From Candidatus Poribacteria bacterium (GTDB lineage Bacteria > Poribacteria > WGA-4E > WGA-3G): a DNA stretch of 64,000 bases. Below the pieces are notes generated by a model. The model saw nothing but the letters and a program-made list of their open reading frames with translations, searched no databases and was not told the origin of the DNA. Made by a program: the position numbers and the translations under genes. The DNA lies in contig JAJDTM010000010.1 in assembly GCA_022827185.1 (NCBI GenBank), forward strand, positions 1-64,000. The letters run 5' to 3'. Positions 35,476 through 44,119 of the stretch are shown in pieces. How positions within the stretch are numbered: the stretch's first letter is position 1; each line of letters opens with the position of its first letter.

Positions 35476-36564
35476 ATGAAGAGAAGAGATTTCTTGATCG
35501 GTGGTATAGGGGCACTGGCGACTGGTGTCGCGGGCTGCGCAGGTATCAATCAGGTGATTGCTCCGAATTGGCCCAATATTACCCCTTTACAGATGAATCG
35601 TTTTTTGACGGATCTGGATACCTCAATGAATCATATTGTAGAGAATCCAGAGGGTGGGCAATTTATCAGTCAACTGCAACAGAGCGAACCGAGTGAGAAA
35701 GATGCCCAATTTTTCCGTCAAGGGATGCGCTCTCTGTTACTCGTCGGTAATTTCGGTGATCTATCAATAGCAGGACAAGTGCATCCGGGTGTGCAAAAAC
35801 GGCTTCACTACTCTGCTCCAGAGATGGATGTAGCGGTTTCCGGCACAACAGATCACATGAGATCACTGTCTCCGACTGCGCGCGCTGATATACAATCGGC
35901 CCTTCGTAAGGACGCTACGCTTGGTGATCGTGTGCTTGAGGCGATAGACCTTGAGACCGCTGCCGTTGGCGCATCTAACCGTCGCCGGATGCAATTACAC
36001 ATCATGGGCAAGCAGATTATTGGGCGTTTGAAGCATTCTTCAGACATATTTATCAACGAATATGTTACCAAATGTGAAAAACTAACGGCTACACCCGGTT
36101 CTGTTGCTGAAACCCAACGATTCATGGCAGCGCGTATGGGGGAATCGGTTTTTAAGGCACGGATTCGGGAAGCAGAAAACGCAGCTCGATACTGGCAAAG
36201 GCAGGACCTTGAGAATATTCCTATTGGTTATCAATTGGTGGCAAATGAAGATATAAATAATGGATCAGGCAACTCTACCCAAGAGTTATCCCAGCCACAA
36301 GGGCTGCCCGAAAAAGAAAATATGAGCCAGAAAACTGGTAGTGATCCGAGTGAGGACTGGTACAGAATGGGTCGCAAGACGCTTGGAATCGGTCTTGTAA
36401 CCACTGCGGTAGGTTGGCTGCTGATTGGTGTAGCACTTAATGCCGACTCCGACAATGATGGTTTAGCCGTGTTTGGGGGTATCGGCGTAGTCGCTGGAGT
36501 AACCGTTGGCCCCGCAGCTATACTTGCGGGTCTTATTACCCTCGCCATCGGAAGCTCTCAGTGA
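35476..36564 (+). CDS. Tat-type lipoprotein, copy 2
   Basis: 362 residues from ATG 35476, where AGGAGGATATA gives an ideal ribosome site. The in-frame GTG at 35461 lies upstream of that site. Architecture is the same as copy 1: MKRRDFLIGGIGALATGVAGCAG (Tat-like motif and lipobox), helical domain (LTPLQMNRFLTDLDTSMN), linker richer in Gln/Glu, and two C-terminal membrane stretches. The soluble domains are strongly conserved between the copies, while the linkers and tails diverge. Both are kept intact, so selection acts on both. It is separated from its neighbours by the ketosynthase-start fossils. Confidence 0.68.
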   Translation: MKRRDFLIGGIGALATGVAGCAGINQVIAPNWPNITPLQMNRFLTDLDTSMNHIVENPEGGQFISQLQQSEPSEKDAQFFRQGMRSLLLVGNFGDLSIAGQVHPGVQKRLHYSAPEMDVAVSGTTDHMRSLSPTARADIQSALRKDATLGDRVLEAIDLETAAVGASNRRRMQLHIMGKQIIGRLKHSSDIFINEYVTKCEKLTATPGSVAETQRFMAARMGESVFKARIREAENAARYWQRQDLENIPIGYQLVANEDINNGSGNSTQELSQPQGLPEKENMSQKTGSDPSEDWYRMGRKTLGIGLVTTAVGWLLIGVALNADSDNDGLAVFGGIGVVAGVTVGPAAILAGLITLAIGSSQ

Positions 36565-36574
36565 ATAGCAGCCT

Positions 36575-36625
36575 ATGAAAATTGTGATTGTTAGTTTTGG
36601 AGATACATTGTGTCTTAGGGCGAAA
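36575..36625 (+). pseudogene. Fossil start of the ketosynthase gene, copy B
   Basis: ATGAAAATTGTGATTGTTAG, then GGAGATACATTGTGTCTTAG and GGCGAAA, aligns over about 50 bases with the first 50 of the gene at 37027 (ATGAAAATCGTAGTTACTGG ... GCCTTGGGCGAAA) at roughly 70 percent, with in-frame stops. It is older than copy A. It lies just after lipoprotein copy 2. Confidence 0.55.
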
Positions 36626-36639
36626 GTAAGGAGCGTAAA

Positions 36640-37020
36640 ATGAAAATAGGTTCTACCTTTCATATTGTGTTTTTTTTTATAGCAGTATTGGGCTTCAGCA
36701 TGTCTTCTGTTCCCTTTGCACAACAGAACTCAGAACGCGTCGAAGCCATAATTGCTGCGGAACAAGATGCTAAAGCCACAGTTAATCAAGATCAGTGGTG
36801 GGCTTATGGTTGTTTTTTAATTGGAGTTATTGCTGCTGATAAGACCCCCCAACTGCCTGCAGCAAGACTTGTTGGAAAATCACCAGAATATGTTGAGGCT
36901 TACACACAAGCTTACGAAGAAAAAGTTCGGAACCTTCAAAGAAGTGCTGCTACTCCGGGGTGTCTTACAACGGTTTTCTCAGCTGGAATTCTTGTTATAA
37001 TTCTTTCATCACTTGATTGA
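36640..37020 (+). CDS. Small exported/membrane protein, paralogue of the 30973 gene
   Basis: 126 residues; AAGGAGCGTAAA precedes ATG 36640. It has the same layout as the operon's first gene: hydrophobic N terminus ending SVPFAQQNSE, an EQDAKATVNQ helix, the conserved VGKSPEYVEAYTQAYEEKVRN block, and a C-terminal membrane stretch (FSAGILVIILSSL). No known family. With the lipoproteins it makes two sets of envelope proteins in the operon, each present in duplicate. Six bases separate it from the ketosynthase. Confidence 0.62.
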   Translation: MKIGSTFHIVFFFIAVLGFSMSSVPFAQQNSERVEAIIAAEQDAKATVNQDQWWAYGCFLIGVIAADKTPQLPAARLVGKSPEYVEAYTQAYEEKVRNLQRSAATPGCLTTVFSAGILVIILSSLD

Positions 37021-37026
37021 TATTCC

Positions 37027-38955
37027 ATGAAAATCGTAGTTACTGGGCTCGGCGCACACTGTGCCTTGGGCGAAAATATTAAAACATTATGGGATGCTAT
37101 AGAGCGAGGTCATAGCGGTATTACACCTATCAATCGCTTTAACGTTGGTACGTTTGATACCCAGTTAGGGGCGGTGGTGTCTTGTGGCGATTACTACGGT
37201 ACTGAAGCACAACGTCTCTTGGCTTACGGATGTGCTGCAGCCAATGAAGCACTCCAATATGCCAAAATTGTCAATCGGGATCGAGTTGCCTTAGTGCTTG
37301 GGACTTGTAACGGATTGTTGGGGGGAGAGTTACACAGTGTAACCACCGATCTCGCGAACGCCCTGAAACTTGGCGGCCCCGCTATCACTGTTTCTACTGC
37401 CTGTGCATCGTCCGCGCATGCGATAGGGTTCGCAGCAGATCTGATACGACGGGGTGTTGTTGCGTTTGTTCTTGCAGGTGGTGTGGATATTCTCAGCGCG
37501 GAGGTTTTCGCTGGCTTTCACAGTCTCGGATTGCTCTCTAAACACCCCTGCGCGCCCTTCAGCACGAATATGGGAACTACCCTCGGTGAAGGGGCTGCGT
37601 TTATACTACTTGAATCTGAAGGCTCTGCGAAAGCACGGGGTGCCGCACCGTTAGCAGAATTCATGGGATATGGGTTTTCTGCCGATGCTTACCACGATAC
37701 AACGCCTATCCCGTCAGGTTCAGGGATGGCGAAAGCCCTCACCGCCGCAGTAGGAAATGCTGGTCTTGAACCTGAGGCGATTGACTATCTCAATGCTCAC
37801 GGCACAGGCACTGCGGCGAACGATGCGGCTGAGTGGCGTGCGATCCAGCAGGTCTTCGGCGATGCTGCTAACCAATTACCTGTCAGTTCGAGTAAGAGTT
37901 TCCTCGGCCATGCACAAGGTGCTGCGGGTGTGCTTGAGGCAGTGGTTACTTTAATGGCTATGACACACAAAGTTGTGCCGCCCACTATCAATTTTACGCA
38001 ACCCCGCCGCAACGCTCCGACGGATCCCGTTGCAGAGCCAAAGCCGAGACCTCATGCGATACAGTATGCGGTATGTGCCAATGCCGCGTTTGGAGGGGTC
38101 AATACTGCCTTAGTTTTTGGGCAAGCAGATGGAACGCTACGAGACAAGAGAGAAGTCCCACGTTCCATTAGCCTCACCGGCACGGGTATAGTTCAGGATG
38201 GTCATCAAGTTAACCAGTTTGCACCTCGCGCCGAACTACGGGGGATAGATATGTCAGCCCGTCTACTCGCCAGCGCGACCGCCGTTGCCTTAACAGATGC
38301 CGGCGTTCGGATGCAAACACCAGATTGTGAAGGCATCGGTCTCTTCGTCGGTCAGACACGGGTTTCTCCAGAAAGTGCCGAAGCTTTTGACAAAAGTATT
38401 CGAGCGCGCGGATTAGCACATCTTTCGGCATCTGCTTTCGCGCGAATGGTCTGTAACTATGCGACCGGTGTTTGTTGTAGACTGTTCGGATTAAAGGGGC
38501 CCACAGCGACGCTCTCAACGGGCCCGGACAGTGGACTGACGGCTCTTGTTTTAGCAGCAGACCACCTCGCCTGGCGTGATGATGTTAATCATCTATTGGC
38601 TGCAGCAGTTGACGAATCGGATGCATCGGATCATTATGAAAATGGAGCTGCAAGCGTTCTTCTCAAAGCAGGGGAAGGGTCGGCTTCTATTAACCTTACC
38701 GGATGGGCACTTGCAACAAATTGTGAATTAGCTGCTGAGCAGGCATTGGCGAAAGCATCTCTCAACCGCGAAGAGGTTGTACCGATGGCTATGCCGGGAC
38801 CACCTACCGTTGCTGGACTTTGGGCAGTTATCGCTGCTATGGATGCCTTAAAAGCAGGGATAAAAAGTCCTTTTCTTATTAGCAACCGAGGTGAGGGATC
38901 TGTAGGCGCAGCTGTCATTCTGGGAACTGGGAGCAAAGCATGCGACCTGAACTAA
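37027..38955 (+). CDS. Fused ketosynthase - chain-length-factor
   Basis: 642 residues, against about 410 for a single FabF-type enzyme. Residues 1-365 are a complete beta-ketoacyl-ACP synthase: Cys126 (VSTACASSAHA), His258 (LNAHGTGTAANDA), Lys290 and His295 (SSSKSFLGHAQGAAG). Residues of about 375-640 are a second, shorter thiolase-like unit. Its active-site region reads TLSTGPDSGLTAL, with Pro500 where the Cys would be, so it should be inactive like the chain-length factors of type II PKS. KS and CLF are normally separate genes; a natural head-to-tail fusion is unusual. It overlaps the ACP gene by 16 bases. Confidence 0.82.
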   Translation: MKIVVTGLGAHCALGENIKTLWDAIERGHSGITPINRFNVGTFDTQLGAVVSCGDYYGTEAQRLLAYGCAAANEALQYAKIVNRDRVALVLGTCNGLLGGELHSVTTDLANALKLGGPAITVSTACASSAHAIGFAADLIRRGVVAFVLAGGVDILSAEVFAGFHSLGLLSKHPCAPFSTNMGTTLGEGAAFILLESEGSAKARGAAPLAEFMGYGFSADAYHDTTPIPSGSGMAKALTAAVGNAGLEPEAIDYLNAHGTGTAANDAAEWRAIQQVFGDAANQLPVSSSKSFLGHAQGAAGVLEAVVTLMAMTHKVVPPTINFTQPRRNAPTDPVAEPKPRPHAIQYAVCANAAFGGVNTALVFGQADGTLRDKREVPRSISLTGTGIVQDGHQVNQFAPRAELRGIDMSARLLASATAVALTDAGVRMQTPDCEGIGLFVGQTRVSPESAEAFDKSIRARGLAHLSASAFARMVCNYATGVCCRLFGLKGPTATLSTGPDSGLTALVLAADHLAWRDDVNHLLAAAVDESDASDHYENGAASVLLKAGEGSASINLTGWALATNCELAAEQALAKASLNREEVVPMAMPGPPTVAGLWAVIAAMDALKAGIKSPFLISNRGEGSVGAAVILGTGSKACDLN

Positions 38956-39242
38956 AAGAAAAAATTGAACAACGCGAAAACACGCTCAATCGTGTGATTG
39001 AGCTGTTAATTTCCAGTTTGCAACTCGATCATTCGAGTGAAGAACTGGACCCAGATACGCCGCTTTTCGGTACAGGTCTCGGACTGGACTCCGTAGACGC
39101 TGTCGAGATCGTTGTGGCATTGGAATCGGAATTCGGAATTTCACTGGAGGAAGGTGATAGCATGTTCGCCCTACGAACAATTAATTCCCTCGTGGATGTG
39201 GTACTGCGTCAAAGTGAGGATAATCTTGATGACAGAAACTGA
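38940..39242 (+). CDS. Acyl carrier protein
   Basis: 100 residues, ATG 38940 inside the end of the ketosynthase gene. The phosphopantetheine attachment Ser51 lies in GLGLDSVDAVEI, followed by FGISLEEGD, typical of ACP helix II and after. A charged extension of about 15 residues precedes the usual ACP start, and an acidic tail follows. It carries the growing chain for the discrete enzymes of this operon. A phosphopantetheinyl transferase is not encoded in the window. Confidence 0.88.
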   Translation: MRPELKEKIEQRENTLNRVIELLISSLQLDHSSEELDPDTPLFGTGLGLDSVDAVEIVVALESEFGISLEEGDSMFALRTINSLVDVVLRQSEDNLDDRN

Positions 39243-40257
39243 AGTAGGTTATCACGCCATTCGTAACTCGGTGGCTTTCGCTGAAGAACCTGAGCTGCGT
39301 TGCCTGCAGTTAACTGGCAGCCAGGCCTTTGATGCGCTTGATACCGTATGTCCATGCGATATCTTTCTTCAAGACGGACAGATGAAGCACACATTGTTGC
39401 TGGACGATACGGGTATCCCTTTTGCCGATGTCTATGTTTGCCGAGAAGGCGAAAATGCGTATCTGCTTGGCTATGGACCCAGTGCTGATGAGATTATAAA
39501 CTGGATTACTGATCACGCTGCCGATGTCTCCGATTTTTCGATGACCGATCTCAGTAAATCGCACGATAGTTTAGCACTTGATGGACCTTATGCTTGGGAA
39601 TTGTGTGCTGAAGTGTTCGGTTCTGATGTGCTGGGTTTGCCCTATTTGGGAATGCGGATCCTTGATAAATTACTTGTGTTTCGTGCAGGCAGAACTGGAG
39701 AATATGGGTATCACTTGCTGCTACCAATTCACGAAAAAGACGTTTACCTTGAAAAATTGCTTGATATTGGCAGGACATTTGAGATGGCGTGTGCCGATAT
39801 GGCTGTTCGTGATCAGTGCGTTTTGGAAAATTTTTTCTTTGATATCAATAGGGAGGGGCAGCACGGTCTTACACCCTTGGAATTGCAGCTGCAGTGGCGA
39901 TTGTCCTCCCAGAAGACTACATATCCGGGTGCCCAAGCAATATCTGCCCTTCGGGAATCTGGGTGGACACGTAGACTCACCTGCTTCACCACACCGGAAC
40001 TTGTAAACGCTGATGCGGAAATTACCTGTGATGATGAAATCGTGGGGCATGTTTTAGTGGCAGGATATTCGCCGGCGCGCGGCGATTACGTCGGTAAAGC
40101 GTTGCTTTGCCAACCCTATTGGCACGCTGGATTAGATGCTTTTCAAGTTGGTGGCATTCCTTTAAAGACCATCTCGGCACCAGCAGTCGATAACCTGAGT
40201 TTAAAAGTTAGCCCCTATCGCCACAGTTTTCACACGCGAACGGAGGACCTAATCTGA
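39229..40257 (+). CDS. GcvT-like folate-binding aminomethyltransferase-family protein
   Basis: 342 residues from ATG 39229 (GTGAGGATAATCTTG upstream); the frame is open further up but overlaps the ACP gene there. Folate-binding GcvT/YgfZ-like pattern: VAFAEEPELRCLQLTGSQAFDAL, FADVYVCREGENAYLL, VFRAGRTGEYGYHLLLP, and a C-terminal barrel with GYSPARGDYVGKALL. Established relatives transfer one-carbon units using tetrahydrofolate. Within a polyketide-like operon it could modify the chain or head group, or support the flavoprotein (inference). It overlaps the next gene as TGATG. Confidence 0.68.
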   Translation: MTETEVGYHAIRNSVAFAEEPELRCLQLTGSQAFDALDTVCPCDIFLQDGQMKHTLLLDDTGIPFADVYVCREGENAYLLGYGPSADEIINWITDHAADVSDFSMTDLSKSHDSLALDGPYAWELCAEVFGSDVLGLPYLGMRILDKLLVFRAGRTGEYGYHLLLPIHEKDVYLEKLLDIGRTFEMACADMAVRDQCVLENFFFDINREGQHGLTPLELQLQWRLSSQKTTYPGAQAISALRESGWTRRLTCFTTPELVNADAEITCDDEIVGHVLVAGYSPARGDYVGKALLCQPYWHAGLDAFQVGGIPLKTISAPAVDNLSLKVSPYRHSFHTRTEDLI

Positions 40258-41000
40258 TGCGTTGGGAGGGTTCAACTGTGTTAGTCACGGGTGCCTCACG
40301 CGGGTTGGGAAGGAGTATTGCCAAAGCCTTTGCCACCGAGGGGGCTTTTATCGGTTTAGGCTATCACCGTTTCGACCAAAGGGCAGAACAAACACTCGCT
40401 GAAATCCATAATATGGGTGGCAGTGCTACACTGGTGAAGGCAGACGTGAGGGACTCCGAGGCAGTTGACCGGGCGATTAAAGCCTTCCTTGCTCAGCGTG
40501 GTGGTATTGATGTTCTGGTAAACAACGCTGCTATCGTAGATGATAAACCTTTCGCGCTCATGTCTGCAGACAGCTGGACAGCAGTCCTGCAAACCAATCT
40601 CGGTGGTGTTTACAATTGCTCAAGGGCTGTGGTCCGTTCAATGATGGCGAAAGGCAAAGGTGCCATTGTAAACATCGGCTCTGTGGCGGGACTTATTGCC
40701 AGCCCTGGCCAAGCCAATTACGCTGCATCCAAAGCCGGAATTATGGCGTTGACCCGTACTTTAGCCGTCGAACTTGCCCCTAAAGGTATCCGTGTTAATA
40801 CTGTTGTACCCGGTTTTCTAACGGAAGGGATGGCGCAGCGGATGGATAGACAACTTGCTGAGGATCGACGAAGGCTTATTCCTTTAGCCCGTTTTGGTAA
40901 CCCTGAAGAGGTTACGCGTGCTGTGCTTTTTCTCGCTTCGGATGATGCGAGTTATATCACAGGGCAGCAGTTAATTGTGGATGGCGGACTGTCATTATGA
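40257..41000 (+). CDS. 3-oxoacyl-ACP reductase (FabG-like ketoreductase)
   Basis: 247 residues, the usual FabG length. NADPH motif TGASRGLGRS near residue 12, NNAAIVDDKPF, the catalytic Ser in NIGSVAG, Tyr-x3-Lys in YAASKAGIMAL, and the C-terminal SYITGQQLIVDGGLSL that closes FabG proteins. It reduces the 3-keto group after each condensation. Its stop overlaps the transacylase ATG (ATGA). With one dehydratase and no enoyl reductase in the operon, the chain should keep its double bonds. Confidence 0.88.
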   Translation: MRWEGSTVLVTGASRGLGRSIAKAFATEGAFIGLGYHRFDQRAEQTLAEIHNMGGSATLVKADVRDSEAVDRAIKAFLAQRGGIDVLVNNAAIVDDKPFALMSADSWTAVLQTNLGGVYNCSRAVVRSMMAKGKGAIVNIGSVAGLIASPGQANYAASKAGIMALTRTLAVELAPKGIRVNTVVPGFLTEGMAQRMDRQLAEDRRRLIPLARFGNPEEVTRAVLFLASDDASYITGQQLIVDGGLSL

Positions 41001-41857
41001 AAACAGCACTTCTCTTTAGCGGGTTGGGGGACCCCACCACTCACGCTGTTGCGCAGCGGATGATAGTACAGGATCCTCCATTGATTGAATGTGCCCTTAA
41101 CGCAAGCAATTGTACCGCTGACCCGCTTTTTCGTGATGGCGGACGAATGCTACAGTTAAGCCACGTAATTCAACCCTTGCATACTGCTTTGGCATTGACA
41201 CAAGCACTCAGGGCGCAGGAGAAGGGCTTTGAAGCGGATTTCTTTGCTGGTCATTCTTTAGGAGAAGTCGCAGCATGGGCATTCGCGGGCGCGATGTCCC
41301 TTGAAGATGCCGTGGAAATTGCTGCAGTTCGAGGGCGATCAATGGAGGCTGCTGCCCGTATCTGTGAAGGCGATATGCTCGCGCTGACAAATGCTGATGA
41401 AGTTGAAGTCCAACGAATGCTGACTATCGGACGGGAACATGGACAAATAACTGTGGGAGCATACAATGCCCCTCGAGAAATCGTCCTTACTGGAACGCTT
41501 CCGGCACTACAAGCCGTTGCCCCTCTCTGTCAATCCCGTCGTTTGAACGTCGGAGGGCCTTGGCACAGTCCACTCATGGAAGAAGCAAAACCTAAACTCG
41601 CTGCCGCGTTAGGCAGACTGTGCATCAGACAACATATCCGTCCTGTCATCTCTGGGATTGATGGGGTCTGCATCAATGATACAAAAGATATAGTACCTCA
41701 ATTCCTCGCGCAGCTGACGGAACCATTACGTTGGACAACAACGCTTTCTACTTTAGCTGCGTTAGGGGTTAAACGCTTCGTGATAGCGGGCCCAGGCAGG
41801 GCACTACGCTATTTGGTACGTCGAAATCTCCCCGAAGCAGCGGTAGAATTAATATGA
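40997..41857 (+). CDS. Malonyl-CoA:ACP transacylase (FabD-like)
   Basis: 286 residues. Active-site Ser87 in AGHSLGEVAAW, an Arg in AVRGRSMEAAA, and a GPWHSPLMEEAKP stretch holding the catalytic His. LLFSGLGD replaces the common FPGQG start. It loads malonyl units on the ACP. Arg in VRGRSM is the residue that selects for malonyl over simple acyl groups in this family (established knowledge). A gap of 48 bases follows before the dehydratase. Confidence 0.83.
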   Translation: MKTALLFSGLGDPTTHAVAQRMIVQDPPLIECALNASNCTADPLFRDGGRMLQLSHVIQPLHTALALTQALRAQEKGFEADFFAGHSLGEVAAWAFAGAMSLEDAVEIAAVRGRSMEAAARICEGDMLALTNADEVEVQRMLTIGREHGQITVGAYNAPREIVLTGTLPALQAVAPLCQSRRLNVGGPWHSPLMEEAKPKLAAALGRLCIRQHIRPVISGIDGVCINDTKDIVPQFLAQLTEPLRWTTTLSTLAALGVKRFVIAGPGRALRYLVRRNLPEAAVELI

Positions 41858-41905
41858 AAGCCGCTGGGAAATGTTCTGTTCTGATACCGTTCAAGGGGAC
41901 GCCTT

Positions 41906-42460
41906 TTGAAAAATAGTGAAAAATTTCACATTGGTGCCGATGTCATAAAATATCTGATACCCGAACGGTACCCGATGATTATGGTTGATCGGGTTATTGA
42001 CTATCAGAACTCACCCCGGCGGCAACTCTCTGCCGAACGTTATGTATCTGCTAACGCACCTGTATTTGTTGGACATTTTCCAGATTTAAAATTGTGGCCC
42101 GGTGTCCATACCATTGAAGGACTCCGACAATGCTGCGTACTCCTTAATGTACTTCATCAATTGGAAGATGCTAATCTCCTTGATGGACTCCTCGAACTTC
42201 AAAGGTCCCAGATGCTACAACCGCACGTGGATAAAGAATTGTGTCAACGTGTGCTTGACACCCTGCCGAGGATACGCCAGTTAGAACAGTCACCGCTTAG
42301 GCTACACGTAAAACTGATCGCGCCCGTCTTCGCCGGATGTACGATTGTGTATCAGGTTTATCAAAATACCGCTAATATGCATAGTTGGTCAGTACAGGCT
42401 GAAGTCAATGGACAAACGGTTGCGAAAGGAGAGATTTCATGTCCATCTTTCGCTGGATAA
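41906..42460 (+). CDS. FabZ-like 3-hydroxyacyl-ACP dehydratase
   Basis: 184 residues from TTG 41906, supported by AAGGGG seven bases upstream; no ATG exists near the start of the homology. Motifs: YLIPERYPMIMVDRVIDY and VGHFPDLKLWPGVHTIEGLRQ, with catalytic His57 in GHFP and a Glu in IEG. It is paralogous to the His-less protein at 31353, so the operon carries one competent and one degenerate hotdog protein. It overlaps the next gene by 22 bases. Confidence 0.82.
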   Translation: MKNSEKFHIGADVIKYLIPERYPMIMVDRVIDYQNSPRRQLSAERYVSANAPVFVGHFPDLKLWPGVHTIEGLRQCCVLLNVLHQLEDANLLDGLLELQRSQMLQPHVDKELCQRVLDTLPRIRQLEQSPLRLHVKLIAPVFAGCTIVYQVYQNTANMHSWSVQAEVNGQTVAKGEISCPSFAG

Positions 42461-43800
42461 CCTTTTTATTTCTGCTGCTGGTTTGCGGCTGTAGTAAAGA
42501 ATATCTCGTTTGGTATGGACATAGTCCTGACCGCCGCCAGCGAGTAGAGGTCATTGAGAAAGACAACCGTCAGCAGCTGAAGATAGGCGCAATACTATCG
42601 CAGCCTTACCTTGGTGTGGCACTTAAAACCATTGTTTTCAGCAAAGATTCGCAACGTTTTGCCTACGCCGCTGAGACAGATGCGGGTTGGATTGTAGTTG
42701 TTGACGGAGCACATAGCCGCCCATGGGTAGGCATCGGAGAAGTTCTGTTTGGTCCAGGGCAGCAGTTTGTATATGCCGCCACTGATTCAGAACATTGGTA
42801 TGTCATACGCGAAAACGCACCGAGTCCGCCGTTTGAGGCTATCATGCGAGGATCGTTCACTTTTTCACCTCGTGGAGACCGCATCGCTTTCGTGGTTGCT
42901 GAGGGAGATAGGTTCCGGGTTGTTGTGGATGGAGAGTCTGGACCTCTCTACAACGCTATTGGTACGCTTCGCTTCGGACCGAGGAATGAACGGTTTGCCT
43001 ATGTTGCCAGAATCGGTGATCAACAATATCTCGCATTGGGGAACAAGTTACTGGGTCCGTTTGATCTATTAGCCGATTTCACCCTCGGCCCCAACGACAG
43101 GTTAGGTATGCTGGCTCGAAAGGGTGCTGGGTGGCGGGCAGTAATAGACGGACAAAAGAGTGAAGTTTTTGATAATTTAGGCAGCATCCACTTTTCGCAA
43201 GGTGGACAGTACGCTTACGCCGCGGAACGCGATGGCAGTTGGTTCATTATTCGGAATGGTACACGTAGTTTAGCCTACAGCAGCGTTGGACAACTTATTT
43301 TCGCTGGAGAGCAGCTATTCTACGAGGCAAGTTGGGACGGGGACACCTTTGTGGTTGCAGATACGATTCGCGGACCGTCATTGAAATGGGTGGGACGGTT
43401 GATTGTCAGTCCTGACGGTCTCCATCTCGCGTACTTAGGGCAGCCTTGGCGTGAAAGCACCTCAGTCTTTCACAATGGAACTGTGAGTGCTGTCCCTCAC
43501 GCGCTAAGTGGAACGCTCGTTTTGAGTAACGACTATCAACACTGGGCATGCTTGGCACAAAACGAAGTTGATGGAGACATTGATATTGTTATTGACGGTC
43601 AATTTCGGTCCGCTTTTGATTTAGAAGAGATGATGGCACTGATCATGCTAACACCAGATGCTTCAAGTATCCAACACGAAAAAATGCTGCGCTATTGGGT
43701 TAAAGCAGAACTGGAACGCCATTACGCCAAAGCAGCATCAACGCAATCGTCTGAAATGTCTAAGAATTCCACACGAAAGCAAATGGCTTACTCCGAGTAA
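42439..43800 (+). CDS. Lipoprotein with beta-propeller-like repeats, last gene of the operon
   Basis: 453 residues; ATG 42439 with GGAGAGATTTC upstream. The lipobox is LLVCGCSK after a short hydrophobic stretch. The mature chain has about eight repeats of roughly 42 residues with the pattern FSKDSQRFAYAAE...GWIVVVDG, FSPRGDRIAFVV...FRVVVDG and FGPRNERFAYVA, which fits a WD40/PD40-like propeller. The C-terminal about 60 residues are charged and helical. Likely sits on the envelope and may bind or traffic the lipid-like product (inference). No terminator is visible after it. Confidence 0.68.
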   Translation: MSIFRWITFLFLLLVCGCSKEYLVWYGHSPDRRQRVEVIEKDNRQQLKIGAILSQPYLGVALKTIVFSKDSQRFAYAAETDAGWIVVVDGAHSRPWVGIGEVLFGPGQQFVYAATDSEHWYVIRENAPSPPFEAIMRGSFTFSPRGDRIAFVVAEGDRFRVVVDGESGPLYNAIGTLRFGPRNERFAYVARIGDQQYLALGNKLLGPFDLLADFTLGPNDRLGMLARKGAGWRAVIDGQKSEVFDNLGSIHFSQGGQYAYAAERDGSWFIIRNGTRSLAYSSVGQLIFAGEQLFYEASWDGDTFVVADTIRGPSLKWVGRLIVSPDGLHLAYLGQPWRESTSVFHNGTVSAVPHALSGTLVLSNDYQHWACLAQNEVDGDIDIVIDGQFRSAFDLEEMMALIMLTPDASSIQHEKMLRYWVKAELERHYAKAASTQSSEMSKNSTRKQMAYSE

Positions 43801-44119
43801 AGTTTCATGCGATAACTACAACTTCATTCATTTCTACCTTAATTTCTGCTTACTGCCTCGTTCTTAATGTGAAGACCGTTGAAATAGGATCGATCTCTGG
43901 ATCGTGACCTTCTACCTATACATCCTCGATCAACATCAACCCGCTAAATCCCTATTATCCTAAGTAAATGTCTACATATTTTGATAATTCGCCATAAATA
44001 GTCTTGTATTTCAATTGAGATGCCCTGCTGCAAGACCCTATAATCCTGCTAAACGCTTGGAAAGTGCATCCAAGTCCGTATATAGGTGAAGGTTGTATTG
44101 ACGGAGATGCTGATTCACA
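43801..44119. other. 319-base intergenic region, nothing recognised
   Basis: Between the operon's last gene and the ABC permease pair. No ORF, terminator, repeat or clear promoter was seen on either strand, apart from a weak GATCGATC/GATCG palindrome-like stretch near 43890. Confidence 0.5.

Larger units (their letters stand above)
30973..43800 (+). other. Operon: discrete type II PKS/FAS-like biosynthetic gene cluster
   Basis: Fourteen genes in one direction, mostly joined by ATGA/GTGA/TGATG overlaps. Order: small membrane protein, His-less hotdog, halogenase-like flavoprotein, DUF1702, Tat lipoprotein 1, Tat lipoprotein 2, small membrane protein 2, KS-CLF, ACP, GcvT-like, KR, MAT, DH, propeller lipoprotein. 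Missing: enoyl reductase, thioesterase, aromatase, CoA ligase and phosphopantetheinyl transferase. The product is predicted to be a reduced-hydroxylated-then-dehydrated polyene-like acyl chain, tailored and placed in the envelope (inference). Confidence 0.7.

Noticed and set aside
35322..35696. 124-residue ORF starting at the fossil ketosynthase ATG
   Set aside because: It overlaps the real lipoprotein gene at 35476 in another frame, and only its first 34 bases resemble a gene start. It is the remnant plus out-of-frame sequence.
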